Notes: generated by a model not told the origin, from the letters alone. A DNA stretch of 64,000 nt from Sesamum alatum (GCA_034509735.1 JACGWO010000011.1:26892979-26956978); one strand, 5' to 3'; counted from the first letter of the stretch, positions 32,985 to 44,963 are shown. A program made the numbers and translations.

Positions 32985-33971
32985 TGGATGTGCAAGAGGT
33001 GTTGTAGGCCTCTGATGCTAACGTGGAAAGCAGCTTGATTGCAGTTCAACAACTCCTCCAAGGTGTTGTTGAAGAACTGCAACAATGCAATAGAAACAAA
33101 TCTATTCTGGATGAAGGTCTAATTGCTAATGTGGAAAAGGGCTCATCCTCAAGCTTTACAACTTAGAATATGACAAGGAATGATCAGACACTCATTTAAG
33201 CACTGGAGCATACAACTCATTCCATACAAGTGAGTTTCCCATTTTGATGGAGCAGATAAGAAAGAGCAACTGCTATTGCCAAATGGTGCATAGGAACCCT
33301 GAAGACCAGAAGGTCCCCTTGTCATATGTACATCTGGAAGGCACGACAGAGTTATGGTACCAATGTTACATTGAAAAGAAGGGTGATGTTTCTCGAAGTG
33401 AATTGGTGCTGACTGTTTTAGAGAGATTTGAGGATATTGCTTGTGAGAAAGTGGTTTATGAATTCAACAAACTACAACAAGAACCAGTTAATGCTTATTT
33501 GGAGAGATTTGGAGAATTGAGGGCACAAATGCAGACTTTTAATGGGAGGTTTTTCACAATGGAGTTTATCAGTGGATTAAAAGAAGAGATAAAAGGGGTC
33601 GTTGCAACAATGAAAAATGCTAACCTCAACCGAGCTATCATGCTTGCAAGAAAACCAGAGATAATAATCAATGATATTCTTAAAAATGCCCACCATACAC
33701 CAAAAAATAACCCACCAAAAATCTTATACAGATCCCAAAATACCAACTCTTACGTACCATCCAAAAGCCAACCTACAAAACCTACCTTTAAACCTAGCAT
33801 GACAAACAACTTAGAAGGCTTCTTACTGAAGTTGAAATGACTGTGAGAAAAGAAAGAATACGTGTTACAACTGTGTGATCTTTCTACCAGGCCTCAAATG
33901 TAAGGTGTGCTGTGTATACATGAGTTAGGAAGACGTGGAAGCTTATGAAGAAGACACATGAAAAATTGATG
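32985..33971 (+). pseudogene. Ty3/gypsy relic, left part: gag and zinc knuckle remains
   Basis: A broken leader leads into a 198-codon frame (33244-33840) with the gag order 'VHLEGTTELWYQCYI', 'RFEDIA', 'LQQEPVNAYLERFGELR', 'FISGLKEEIKG'. Past its stop, a CYNC...CK pattern (about 33860-33905) is a damaged zinc-knuckle region. There is no 5' LTR; the relic starts just after NRPB1 copy A. It continues at 38615 after a 4.6-kb insertion. Confidence 0.75.
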
Positions 33972-34756
33972 GGGTAAAATGCAAAAATACCCAACTTCAG
34001 AAAACCCTCTTTCATATAAAAATAGGCTAATTACTCTTTTGTGTTTTCTAAAATGTTGCACATTCGTCCCTATTCGTTAAATGACTCTAACACCGTTAAC
34101 TTTTTGAGTGATTGACCATTATGCCCTTACTTCTCATAACTGTTTGATCTGTGTTAGACGAATAACAACCGTTGGATGTGATTAACTATTTACAACCATT
34201 GAATTTAAAATTTCAAAGAATCAATGGTCCAAAATTTAAGCCTTTTAAGTTGAAGTATTATGTTCAGATTTATTGAATAAATAATGATGAATAATAACAA
34301 TCATTGGATTATAAATTCCTTAAGATCAAAGGTCCATATTAAAATACTTTGAATATATACTTCTATACTATATAAGTCTATAAAAAATAATTAATGTATA
34401 TTTATACATAAAATAAAAGTAGTAAATATATAATATATCCTATATAATAGTAAATAATATATATATATATATACACAGACGTGGCGACAGTTGCCTCGCT
34501 ACCGCAGTTGCATTTGGACGGAAGCGATGGTCGTCGTGCAGTGTCCAGGACGATGTCGCCTAGAGAAGTAAAAGAGGGCGATGACGACGCTGCCAACACG
34601 TCTGGGCAACGGTCGTCGCCTAACCAGCGGTTCCAGCGAAAATATTTTTTTTAAAAATAATATATTATTTTTAATAATTTAAAGCTAATAAATATTATTC
34701 AAAGTTTTATTTGAAATTCAAATATTATTTGTTATTTATATAAATATATAATTTTT

Positions 34757-35969
34757 GGGGCAAATGTGACATTGAGTCCCTTACGTTTTCGTTAAGAATC
34801 ACTCTAGTCCCTTAAGTTCATTTTTTGATATTAGCATCTCTAAATTTTGATTTTTGTCCCAGTTTGGTCCCTCTGACCATTTTCTAGTGGAAATGTGGCC
34901 GAATTTTGACTTTTTGGAAGGTAAAATGGTTAAATTAAGTTTAATTTTTTCACTTTAGTCCCTTAAGTTTGTAAAATTGTCAAAATAGTCCGTTTTTTAG
35001 CCAACAAATCTTTTTTGTTTATATTTTTATATGCTGAAAATGATGTAATTAAATAAAAATTAAAATTATGAATAAATTTTACAGAACTTATGTAATATGA
35101 AAATATAATAAAAAATTGAAGTTAGTAATTTTTAATCTTAGGACTTAATTATAAGTCTAAGAAAATACATTTCAACAATGTTATGAAATATTAATAGTTG
35201 GGGTTTTGAACAAAAAGTTGGTGGGATGTACTTGTTAACTAGATTATTTAGTGGATTTCATATATATATATATATATAATTCATTTCAAGAGATTCTTAT
35301 AGAAAATTTCTATAAAATGTAACTATATATTTATGAAAACCTCTTAAAATAATATATATATATATATATATAAAATCTATCAAAAAATCTAGTTCAAAAG
35401 TATATTCCACCAACTTTCTATTCGAAACTCTAATCATTCAATAAATATTTTTAAAATTTAACTTTTTTAGACTTATCTCTAACACTTAAGATAAGAAAAA
35501 ATTATTGACGTAGATTTTTTATTATATTTTTCAATTAGATAAATTTTATAAAATTGATTCATAATTTTGATATTTTTTAACTAATGAAAATGAAAAAAAA
35601 AAGAGATCGCTTATTTTAAATTAAGCAATATGTTATTACTATGTTCACAAGATTTCAAAGTTTTGATTATTCACAATAAGATAATTACATCATAATAAAC
35701 ATACAAAACTATAAAAGAGTTATTTTTTTGACTTAAAAAAAGACTAATTTGATAATTTTACAAATTTAAGGGACTAAAGTGAAAATCAAACTTTGATTGA
35801 CCATTTTACCCTCTAAAAAGTCCAAATCCGGTTACATTTTTGCCGTAAAATGGTCAGAGGGACCAAACTGAGACAAAAACTAAATTTTAAGGATGCTAAA
35901 GTCAAATGAGCTTGAGGGATTAAAGTGATTCTAAACAAAAACTTAAGGGGCCAAATGTAGCATTTACCC
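34757..35969. mobile_element. Fold-back element, 1213 bp, nearly all inverted repeat
   Basis: Arms of about 550 bp are inverted copies end to end: outer 'cccttaag...agaatcact', 'ggtccctctgaccattt', 'gtcccttaagtttgtaaaattgtcaaa' in pieces; inner 'ccaccaactttctattcgaaac' versus 'gttttgaacaaaaagttggtgg'. A loop of about 100 bp with TA runs lies at about 35265-35370. Target duplication TAATTTTT at 34749-34756 and 35970-35977 (8 bp) suggests hAT-like mobilisation. No coding capacity. Confidence 0.75.
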
Positions 35970-35984
35970 TAATTTTTGTAACTT

Positions 35985-37125
35985 TTATTTGATTATTTTT
36001 ATTTTAGTCCCTATGTTTTAAAATAATTTTCAAATTCATCCAATTTTTAATTTTATTTTTCAATTTCGTCCTTTCTGTGGGATTCCGGTCGAAAAATGGT
36101 CTTTGTCAAAAATACCCCTAATAGTTTTAGTAAATATGCACAATTGCAAAAGTATCCCTTTGTTTTTAAAATCAATTTCAATTTAGTCATTTATGACCAT
36201 TTGAAGGCCACTATTGATGGTTGGTATTTGGTGTTTTGCCAAGCATACTCCCTTATAAATACATGGTGCAATTAGAAACGAAATGCACAAACCAAATTTA
36301 ACAAAAAATAAAAATAAAAATTCAGGAGAAAATTGCAATTTTCATACCATAATTTAGGTATGAAAATTTAGGCACACTCCATGTTTAATGCTTGTTAAAC
36401 CTGTATTAAACAACTAAACTTGTATACAACAAGCAAGAAATAGTAAATAACAAAACCTGAATTTGATGCAAAGACAAACAAAATCCGCATTGTCAAAATA
36501 CATCAAAAAGTTGTTTGTAAATACATCAAAAAACTTAGGATGAAAGTGTTTGCACTATGTCAATACATCAAGAAGTTGACTTGCTAATGCAGAAGAAGTA
36601 ATCACTGAATTTTGGTCATGCTCTTTGATTTCTCTCTACTCTTGCATTGACATTAGGGGGCAGTTTTGTTTGCCACGCTAGAGCCTTTTGATATCTTGTA
36701 AAAAAATCTTTCCATGACCTTTGTTCTGCACCACTCTATCAAATAAATGACTAGCCTCTGTCTCATTTTTCTCGAAAAAGGTAATGAATGACTCTGTCAT
36801 ATTGTTTGTAACATGATCCATCTTGACAGGTACATCAAACCTATTTCTTGAGTCTCTTGATCATTTGAGAAACAACGATTTGGGGCTTGTGATGTACTCT
36901 CCCACTTGCTGTAAAAACCCTTTTTACAACCTTTAATTTTTATTTTATTTTTTATAAATATAAGAAAAGTATAAGAATACACTTCACTTGAAGGAAAAAT
37001 TGGCATAAAATCCACCGAAAGGATAAAATTGAAAAATAAAAATTAAAATTAGATGATTTTGAAAATCATTCTAAAATACAGGGACTAAAATAAAAATAAC
37101 CCAACTTTTATTTGATTTTTTTATT
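35985..37125. mobile_element. Inverted-repeat element, about 1.14 kb
   Basis: Ends carry inverted copies of about 90 bp ('tttttattttagtccct', 'caatttttaattttatttttcaattt'). The interior (about 36100-36990) has no domain-bearing frame. It abuts the fold-back element at 34757-35969. Confidence 0.55.
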
Positions 37126-37463
37126 TACATTAATAGTGTATTAAAATATTTTGAAACTAAATAATTATATTAAATTGATAACATATATTTTTATAAATAA
37201 ATAATTATAAAATTAGAGTTAAATATAGTTATCATCCCTTAAGTATCCATCCCACATCAATTACCCCCTAAAGTATTAAAGTTAAAAAAAAAACACTCTG
37301 ATCTTCTAACTCCTTTAAATTTTTAAGTTTAAAATGTTCATTTTACCTTGATAAAAATTGCTTTCTAAAAAAGAATTGAATGGAATGCCAAAACCACTCT
37401 TTGTTGAAGCTTTATCTAATTCTAGTTTCACTTATTCATCAAGCTCTTTTTATTTTTATAATC

Positions 37464-37703
37464 TTGGTTTAATGCAATTTACCTCCCTATGATATTGCAA
37501 ATGAGCAAATTACCTCCCTATGAAAAAGAAATAGCAATTTATCTCACCGTGTAAAAAAATCCGGGGGGGGGGGGGGGGGTGGGGGGGGGGGTAAATTATT
37601 TCATTTTAAAAAACAAAGGGTGGTAAATTACTATTTTTATTTTTTATAAGAGGGTAATTTGCTCATTTGCAATATCACAGGGGGGTTGCTTGCATTTTTT
37701 CCC
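37464..37703. mobile_element. MITE (240 bp) with 8-bp target duplication
   Basis: Inverted ends share 'gatattgcaaatgagcaaattacc'-type wording over about 55 bp. Flanks are identical TTATAATC at 37456-37463 and 37704-37711. The central part holds the poly-G tract at 37563-37591. Confidence 0.7.
37563..37591 (+). repeat. Poly-G tract (G17-T-G11)
   Basis: Seventeen G, one T, eleven G. It lies at the middle of a MITE whose other family members have ordinary GGGGG runs. Such a tract can form G-quadruplexes and is also a classic place for assembly error. Confidence 0.8.
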
Positions 37704-38614
37704 TTATAATCCTAAAGTATTTGGAGCTCATTTTATTTTAGTTTCACTTATTTGTCAAAACATGCAAATGAAAAATAAATTTATACACGTATATAATTAC
37801 CAGATTTATATAATTACATATCTATACAAGTATATATTATAAATATATATTAATTTTATATGTTTTATTAATCAATCAGTCTTTTCAATTTTATTAATTG
37901 TATATTTGTTTAAGTAAATAAATAAACGTGTATACATGTAAATATTTATTTTTAATTTAGTTTGACAAACGAGTGAAACTAAAATAAAATGAATTCTAAG
38001 TACTTTAGTATTATGAAGATAAAAAGAGCTCAATGAACAAGTGAAACTAAAATTAGACAGAGCTCGACAAAGTGTGATTTTAGTATTTTATAAATCCATT
38101 TAATTTTTTTTCAGAAAGCAATTTTTAATAAGGTAAAATTGACTTTTTAAACATAAAAATTATAGGAGTTAGAAGATCAGAGGGGGTCTTTAAAGATTTT
38201 AATACTTTAGGGGGGGTAATTGATGTGAGATGGATACTTCATGGGTGGTAACTGTATTTAACCTAAAAATTATTTTATTTTTTAAGAAATTGTAATAAAA
38301 GTTAAATATAATTTTTTTTATATTTATAGCCAAATTGAAATTGTTGATGTTAAATGGCATTTGTGTTATTTATATTAGAAACAAGGGGCAATTTATATAT
38401 TTTCGCATGTCATAAGTGGTTGAAAAATACAAAAAAGCTTTAACACTCGCAGGTGCGTGTGTGAAGCTCACTTTCCGTGAAAATTGATGGAATTGGTTTT
38501 TTATTTTTTTTTCTGAATTATATATATCACAATGGAGTGTTTAGCCTATTTCTTTAACATAAAAGGTTTTTGGCAACTTCGCAAAAACACAAGGAGGATT
38601 TTTGCATTTTACCC

Positions 38615-40517
38615 AAATCAATGAGCAAGTTGAAGAGGTAGAATCTGATGATACCACTACTCTATTAAAGCAATATCTGGCGGTGTTAGTAATAGCACTC
38701 TGAGGGTGAAGGGGTGGATAAACGGTAAGGAGATTTACATTTTGGTGGATAGTGGGAGTACCTTCTATTTTGTTGATGAGAAGGTGATCAGGACCTCAGG
38801 TTGTAAAACTGAGCACACTACATCTATGATGGTAAGTAGGGGGAAAAACCAGAAACTTGGCTTAGTCCTATCAAATTTAATCTTGTACAGACAGTATAGC
38901 AAAAAGATCCCTCTAAATTTCGCGGTTTCTCAATAACCAATTTATCCATTCCCTGAAAAATTAAAACCTATGTTTATATAAATTATAGTCATAAACTTTA
39001 TAATCATTTTTTATGACTAAACTTGTTTATTTGTTTTGAGAGACTTGGATAAAATAATATAAAACGAATATAAATACAAAAGCAATAGAAATTTTGGGAA
39101 GAATTATAATCTAGTGTTGAGAAATCACAATATGGAGCAATTTTTTGCACAGAAGAAATTGTGAAATTTATTTTTCTTGTACAACAGTTTGTCACGTGAT
39201 TATTATTATTTTTGCTATAATAGTTAATGGGTTACGAGTCTACAAGAGTTCACGGACTAACAAAAGAAAAAAGAGTTGAAGGGCTTAGCTCTGTCAAATA
39301 GCCCACTTTACATATATACATATAAAAAAAAATGAGAACACAAGCCAAAGGCTAGCCCAAAGCCAAGCCCTGTCAACCGTATGGGCTCGACAGGTTGGCT
39401 TCGCCCCTAATGGTAAGTGTAGCTTATGGGAGTAAAATTGTGAGTATAACTTTTTGTCCTAAATTTTCTTGGGAGATCCAAAGCGAGAAATTCACTCATC
39501 CTTTGAGAGTCCTGAAGTTGGGTGGGTGTGATTTTGCATTAGGCTATGATTGGTTAAGGGACAATATCCCAGTTGAGTTAGACTTTCACCAATTGAAAAT
39601 CCATGTAACTAAGGAAGGGAGAAGGGTGATTATAAGGACCTTACCTGATAAAGATAAACTTAAGGATGTCACAACCAAGTCCATGAACAAGCTTTTCAAA
39701 AGAGGTGCTTATGGCTTGTGTGGACAACTTTATATAGTCAATATAGAGGTGAAATAAGTAGAGAAAGATCCCCAACTAATTGAGTTGCAGAACTTTGATG
39801 ATGTACGCCCAAAATCCAAGGGTTTTCAACCTGATAGAAAGATTGAACACGTCATTAAATTATCACTAGATATAGTCCCCAAGAAACAACATCCATACAG
39901 ATAATACGGGCATGAACTTGAAATTGAAAATATTGTGAGGGAGATGTTGGGCAGTTGGATTATTAGAGCTAGCCAGGGCTCTTTTGCTTCACTTGTTCTA
40001 CTTTTGAAGAAGAAAGATGGAGGTTAGAGATTATGTGTAGACTACATATACCACAACAAACTCGCCATTAAACATAATTTTCCTATTCCTCTCATAGATG
40101 AACTACTTGATAAGTTGTACAAGACAGAAAATGAGAATATATTTGTAGATGCTCTCTCGATGGTGGAACATGATACTAGTGAGGCACAATCTTATGTTAT
40201 TTATTCACAAATACCTTAATCGGTGTAGGAGTTAGAAAGCATATATGAGGGACATACCTTGTTTCAGGCTATTACACATGCCAAAACTATTAACCCATAG
40301 TCATATATTAATTACAATTATGATTCAGGCATATTTGTGTAGGTAACCATGGGGAGATTAGGAGGACAATTATCAAAACCAGATTGGAGCGCACCAAGTC
40401 TTAATACAATGGTCTCACTATTCACTGGAGCAGACCGCTTGCGAATTTACAGGGTAATAGAGCTAGCTTTCTTAAATTTGATCCTTGGGGACGAGAAGTT
40501 AAAAAATGAGGGGGATA
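38615..40517 (+). pseudogene. Ty3/gypsy relic, right part: protease, partial RT, deleted pol, 3' end
   Basis: After the 4.6-kb insertion the gypsy relic resumes with an aspartic protease motif, ILVDSGSTFYFVDE (about 38735-38775). An hAT element interrupts it at 38837-39409, after which the protease continues ('GGCDFALGYDWL'). Next comes the RT start ('WIIRASQGSFASLVLLLKKKDGG', in pieces, and 'LCVDY', about 39960-40050). After about 40125 the text jumps to the linker 'ENIFVDALS', so RT centre, RNase H and integrase are deleted. A purine-rich tract lies at about 40503-40515, just before the LTR start. Confidence 0.75.
38837..39409. mobile_element. hAT-like element (573 bp) inside the gypsy protease
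   Basis: Starts TAGGGG and ends CCCCTA; the target duplication ATGGTAAG is perfect (38829-38836 and 39410-39417). Deleting the element and one duplication restores the protease reading frame across the junction. No transposase frame. Confidence 0.75.
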
Positions 40518-41390
40518 TGTTATGATCTCTCGGAGAATACACTGTTAACGTGAAATTTTTTGGATGGGAAAAGGAAATCAGAACCATGCAATTGGATTTT
40601 CAGATCAAATAAAAAAACATGGCTTGGAGTTGGGGAGAAACAACAACATTGTAGTAAAATTAGGACAAGTGGCTGCGAATGGGGAATTGCTTGAAAGCGA
40701 CATTGCTTCTGAAGCTAACTTCTGAAGCTAATAAGAACTGGGAGATGGGAGATGTGGATTGGATCTGAGTTGTAGCCACTCTAACGCACTTAGGGGTACA
40801 CTAAAATCTGCAGGGCACAGATTAATAAGAGAGTTAGGGCAAGAAAGATGAAAAACCACATCAGCATAACAAGATAGATTATTTTTCTTGTTATCAAAAG
40901 CTGGGTAGAAAAGAAACATAATGGTGGTCGTTGGGTTTTTTCTTTATCCATGAAAATTTTATCACGTTCTGATCTTGTCGTATCTTTTTTCTCTATCTCA
41001 CCCCATTTCTTCCAAAATTACCAAAATCATACACGTATTGATGTTGCTAGAAAGCGAGATCGATTGTATTTATATCAAATGGAGGCGATTCGACACACTT
41101 GCACTAGAGTCGTTACAAGCGAGAACTCATCTCCCCTTAATTAGAGAATGAGAGGGGTATTTATACTAGTGGGAAAATGTGTTAGTTAAGATAGGTAGGG
41201 GTAAAGTATGTTTTGCCCTTACCTACCTCGATTACATGATTGAGATTAGTTTGGTAATTTGCCGAGGCTACTTTGGTAATTTGTCACATTACGTTGATTT
41301 GACAGGTTTGACTTTGGACTTTCCTTGTGGAGTCATTCTTCTTGCGTTTCCTGGAGTGATTTATTTCTTCAGCTAATAGGATTTATTTCC
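40518..41390 (+). repeat. Probable 3' LTR of the gypsy relic
   Basis: Begins TGTTATGATCTC directly after the purine tract, as expected for a 3' LTR. It contains a TATTTATACTAG at about 41157. The right end (…CTCCATCA near 41390) is a guess; no second LTR is available for comparison. Confidence 0.4.
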
Positions 41391-41859
41391 TCCATCAATA
41401 GCCCCCAATTCGTAAATTTTCATAGGATATTTATGAATCAAATAGGGATCTCGAGCTTTTCTTCGCGCCTGGCCTGTCATGGGATGTCGCTTGGGTTGTG
41501 GATCTACTCTTGAAATTTTAAGAGGCTCGAGTCCGTCTTTAAAATATTTCTAACCCAATTGTTGTCTGGAGTGATGACTTTGAGTCGTCTATAGCCCCCC
41601 AAGTCCAAACTTTATTGTAGGACATCCAATGCTTCAAGGTTGGAACAATGTGATCGTGAGCGTGATTCACAAGCCCGTCCTCGTCCTTCATTAGGGAAGG
41701 AAGGCGAGCAACGAAATGAGGTCAGGTGTACAAGTTGAATTTTTGAAGGGAGTGTAAGTATAATTTTGGACTTCTTTGAGGGAAAGTGTAATTTCGCATT
41801 TTCATAGGGGTCTAAGTGTAATTAACTCTATATTTTAAGTATAATTTTTGTGAGAAGGT
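41391..41859. other. Unassigned, moderately GC-rich
   Basis: Sequence such as 'tagcccccc' twice (about 41400 and 41592) and 'ggctcgagtccgtc' has no recognised domain or repeat end. It may be LTR or other TE debris. Confidence 0.25.
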
Positions 41860-42785
41860 CAATTACATTACAAGTGTAGTATATTTAATGTGTAATTTTG
41901 GAAGCATTATGTCGTGTCCAATCACATTACAAGTGTATCACATTTCTTGTGTAACTGATGTGGTGTAATTGATTGGATTCGACCATATTTGATTTGAGTA
42001 AAAATCATTTTTTTTTTGTTAAATTTTACTTAACGAACAAAAATTTAAGTATTTCAATAAAATGAGATAAAAAGAAGCCTAGAAAATATAGTATGTTAAT
42101 ATGATATTTTTTGTTGATACAATCACAATTAAATAAGTTTGTATAAGTGAAGAATATTTTTTGTTTAAGTAAAGAACAATTATAGATTTTGCTATTTTAT
42201 TTTGAATCTCACAAAAAAAAAATTTGATTATCATTTTTTGTAATATTTTTTTAATTATTAAATATTTTATAAGATGTTTTAAACAACACGTAAACACAAC
42301 CAAAGTAGCCTTTAAATTAAACAATATGGTGATGATTGTTTCTAAATATTCAATAAGTTTGAGTTAAGAGCTACTAATCGTCCGACGTGAAATTGTGAAT
42401 AAGGTTTAGTTTGGGTGGTTGCATAATTGATTATAAGATAGAATTAATTTAGAATAATTAATTTTAGAAAATGTGATTGTGGTGTTTGGATGTACAATTT
42501 AATAATTGATTAAATGCAGAATGTAGCTAAATCCTAAATTTAATTTCATTTTTTAACGTTAATGATTGAATTAAAAAATTATTGTAATGGCCATATATAT
42601 ACAATTTGGTAAAAAAAAAATTAATTATGATGTGATTAAACTTTTTTAGTATTATTAATCAAAACATAATTGTGATGAAATTTAATCCGAAAAGTGATTG
42701 TAGAAAAATATGCCAAATAATACAAGAAATTGTAAATATAAGTTTGACATGCTCAATCACATGATCAAACGAACGCTAAACCTCA
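41860..42785. repeat. Noncoding block related to 12901-13440, with an inserted MITE
   Basis: The order of shared phrases with 12901-13440 is described there. The part 42408-42785 has weak inverted ends (GTTTAG at both ends, then 'ataattgatt' versus 'tcatgtgattg') and is probably a MITE. Its left end with flanking DNA is also present in the other block. Confidence 0.45.
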
Positions 42786-42898
42786 AACATTTATTGAAGT
42801 GCATATGTTCTAATAAATAGTTTACCTTAATATCGATATTCTCTCCTATTCATATTTTTCTATTTTCCTTCACAACCAAAAAAAGTAATATTATAACA

Positions 42899-43215
42899 AG
42901 GGAAAAATGAAATTTTAACCCTATAATTTAGGAGTTGTGGCATTTTTGGTTCTGTACAAATTGATTTTTGCAGTTTAGTCTCGTAGTTTTTAAAAATTCG
43001 TGATTTGAGGATTTTTTTACCAATGTAAACATTGAATATGACTTGTACATGACCCAAATAAATCAGGATTCTAGAAAAATTGGTTGGAGCGTCCTGAAAT
43101 TATATAAAAAAAAAAAGTACTTAGAAGGCGAAATTGCAAATTTTGATTTCAACAGTACCAAAATTATCAACCCTGTAGTTACAGGATTAGAATTTCAATT
43201 TAACGATCGAAATGC
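42899..43215. repeat. MITE with long imperfect terminal inverted repeats
   Basis: Left arm 'gaaattttaaccctataattt', 'tttggttctgtacaaattgatttttgcagttt' is matched in inverted form on the right ('ggcgaaattgcaaattttgatttcaacagtaccaaa', 'aacgatcg'). The arm at 371-560 is related. Confidence 0.5.
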
Positions 43216-43330
43216 CCTTTTGGATTATGAGTTATAATTTTATTTATTTTTAAAAAAATTTAAAGATGTTTGTATAGACTAATATGCCCTATAAATGATT
43301 TACACTAATGTTTTTGTATAAAAAGAGTAA

Positions 43331-43605
43331 ATTAGGTTGACACCCTTTAAGATTAGATCAAATTACATAAAACGGGTGTTAGTGTAATATTTTTCAAATG
43401 GTATTGGTGAAATCTTTGTTTTTGAAGGGTTGTTAGTGTAATATTTTTTCAGGGGGTGTTCATGTAAGCTTTGCCAGTGAATAGGGGTATAATTGTAATT
43501 ATAACTATAACCTCAATGGGTGTAGCTGGAATTTTGCAAAAGCCAGGAGTTATTTGTGTATTTTAACCTAATCTCAGGGGGTGTTACTGTAATTTGCTGT
43601 TATAA
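43331..43605. repeat. MITE with inverted ends
   Basis: Left 'aaattaggttgacaccctttaagattagatc' (in pieces) versus inverted right 'aaattacagtaacaccccctgagattaggtt'. Interior holds alternating G-run phrases 'gggtgtt'. No coding capacity. Confidence 0.5.
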
Positions 43606-43609
43606 AAAT

Positions 43610-43830
43610 CATCCATGACAGTTAAAAAATAGAAGTAGTTTGTATAATAATGTTGATAATTTTGAAGGATGTATATGTAATTTTTTAGAATTTAGGGGGA
43701 GTTTGTGTAAATATTTTTTCTTTAATCTAATGTGTTAATTTTCAAAAGGTATAAATAATTTATACAAATAGACCATAGGTGAATGAGTGTAATTGTAATA
43801 TCCCTTATTAATTGATATTTATATTAAAAT
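43610..43830. repeat. Decayed MITE of the 'ttacactccct' family
   Basis: 'gttgataattttgaagg', 'gtatatgtaattttttagaattt', 'gtgtaaatatttt', 'caaatagaccataggtgaatgagtgtaattgtaat' follow 7878-8157 and match 14560-14845 in its position relative to the next block. Confidence 0.45.
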
Positions 43831-44963
43831 AAAATGAGTTTCCTCATGTTTAATATTGCTCCTATAATTATGAGTTCAATGTGGGCTTTGCGTTTAATAA
43901 AGTCCCACTGGATCATAGGTCCAACACAACTTCTAATGGGTCTCAAATGGGTTACATCATTTATTTCCTAACGATCAATCAAATATTTTTTAATATTAAA
44001 AATATTTATGTTTAATAATATTATGCAATTGAAGGAAAATACTACTCATGATTATACAAACATATTTTTTCTTAGAATTATATGAAAATAATATTTTCTA
44101 AATACGTATATATATCATTAAGCTTAAAATAAACATGACGCACCTCTAATTTTTGGTAACTTGTAAATTAATGCATTTCATTTTGTAGAATCTCGAACGG
44201 AATTGAATTGAAATTTCGAGAAATAAAAAATTGGATGCAATATTTTGAGAACAGTAATTATTAAAGACTACTCATAATGATATTTGATATCATAATATTT
44301 GACTGTTCACATCTTATCACAAAAGATAATAACTTAGTGTATTGAATCAAACTATAATTCACTTTCATTTCAATTCATATTTTATTTATACATTTAAATT
44401 CATATTGAATCTGACCCATTGGGAACCCAGCCATATATTGCCTCGAGTTTAGAGACAATTATTTCATCCCTCCGAATTCTTCCTCGTACTGAGAAATCAA
44501 TTAAAATTATGATACGGTTTTGATCGTGCCATGTTGTGCGAGGTATTGTCGTTTCGGCTTCTTAGGAACTTTATATGTTTGTCTTAAAAAGGCGCCTCAC
44601 AAGGAGAAGGTGTTAGCACGACCAGTCTCGTGGTGAGGTAATGTTCGTTTTGGCTTCGGTCAGATAGGGAAGAGTCCCACGATTTTGTCCTATTAAAGTA
44701 CCTCGTTAGAAAAAGAAGGCCTTGGGCTTATAAGGCGTTCAAGCTCCTCGTCTACAACCAATTTGGGATATTTGACTATATCATTTAATTGTAATTTTTC
44801 TCCCACTCTAAGATGAATCGGGTGGTGTTGTTTTGGGAGTCGGAAAGTCCATCTCTTGCCATTTGGTCTTGGGTCCATTAGTAAATTAATTTTGTGATGA
44901 TTCTGTTTATTGAAGAGTACCTTTTAGATTTTCTTTTTTTCTTTTTACAAAAATTATATTTTA
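43831..44963. repeat. Noncoding block duplicated from/with 15560-16752
   Basis: See 15560-16752. This copy has a motif set 'agtcccacgattttg' (about 44671) and 'ggcttataaggcg' (about 44725) whose spacing resembles plant snRNA-type promoter elements (USE and TATA), but the first motif is altered in the other block. The 61-codon minus-strand frame here is not conserved in the other block, so it is not called as a gene. Confidence 0.6.

Larger units (their letters stand above)
37217..38272. mobile_element. Hairpin element, about 1.06 kb, with a MITE nested in its left arm
   Basis: Left 'gttaaatatagttatcatccc', 'caattaccccctaaagtatta', 'gctttctaaaaaagaattgaatgg', 'gaagctttatctaattctagtttcactt' (in pieces) are all found inverted on the right side up to 38272. 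The left arm is lengthened by a 240-bp MITE at 37464-37703. No coding capacity. Confidence 0.65.
33972..38614. mobile_element. Mutator-like non-autonomous element, 4.6 kb, full of nested hairpins
   Basis: Ends GGGTAAAATGCAAAAAT and, inverted, GGGTAAAATGCAAAAAT, with further inverted similarity for about 70 bp ('aataggcta'). Flanks AAATTGATG (33963-33971) and AAATCAATG (38615-38623) agree at 7 of 9 positions, suggesting a 9-bp duplication as Mutator-like elements make. It splits a gypsy gag-protease region. Its core includes a GC-rich cassette (34480-34640), then three nested inverted-repeat elements. No transposase. Confidence 0.55.

Noticed and set aside
34402..34640. Minus-strand frame and GC-rich patch as a gene exon
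   Set aside because: GC-rich core of a Mutator-like element; the frame runs into a TA repeat and has no domain.
44693..44878. A 61-codon minus-strand frame in the duplicated noncoding block
   Set aside because: The corresponding frame in 16540-16680 diverges after about 20 codons and shows no coding conservation.
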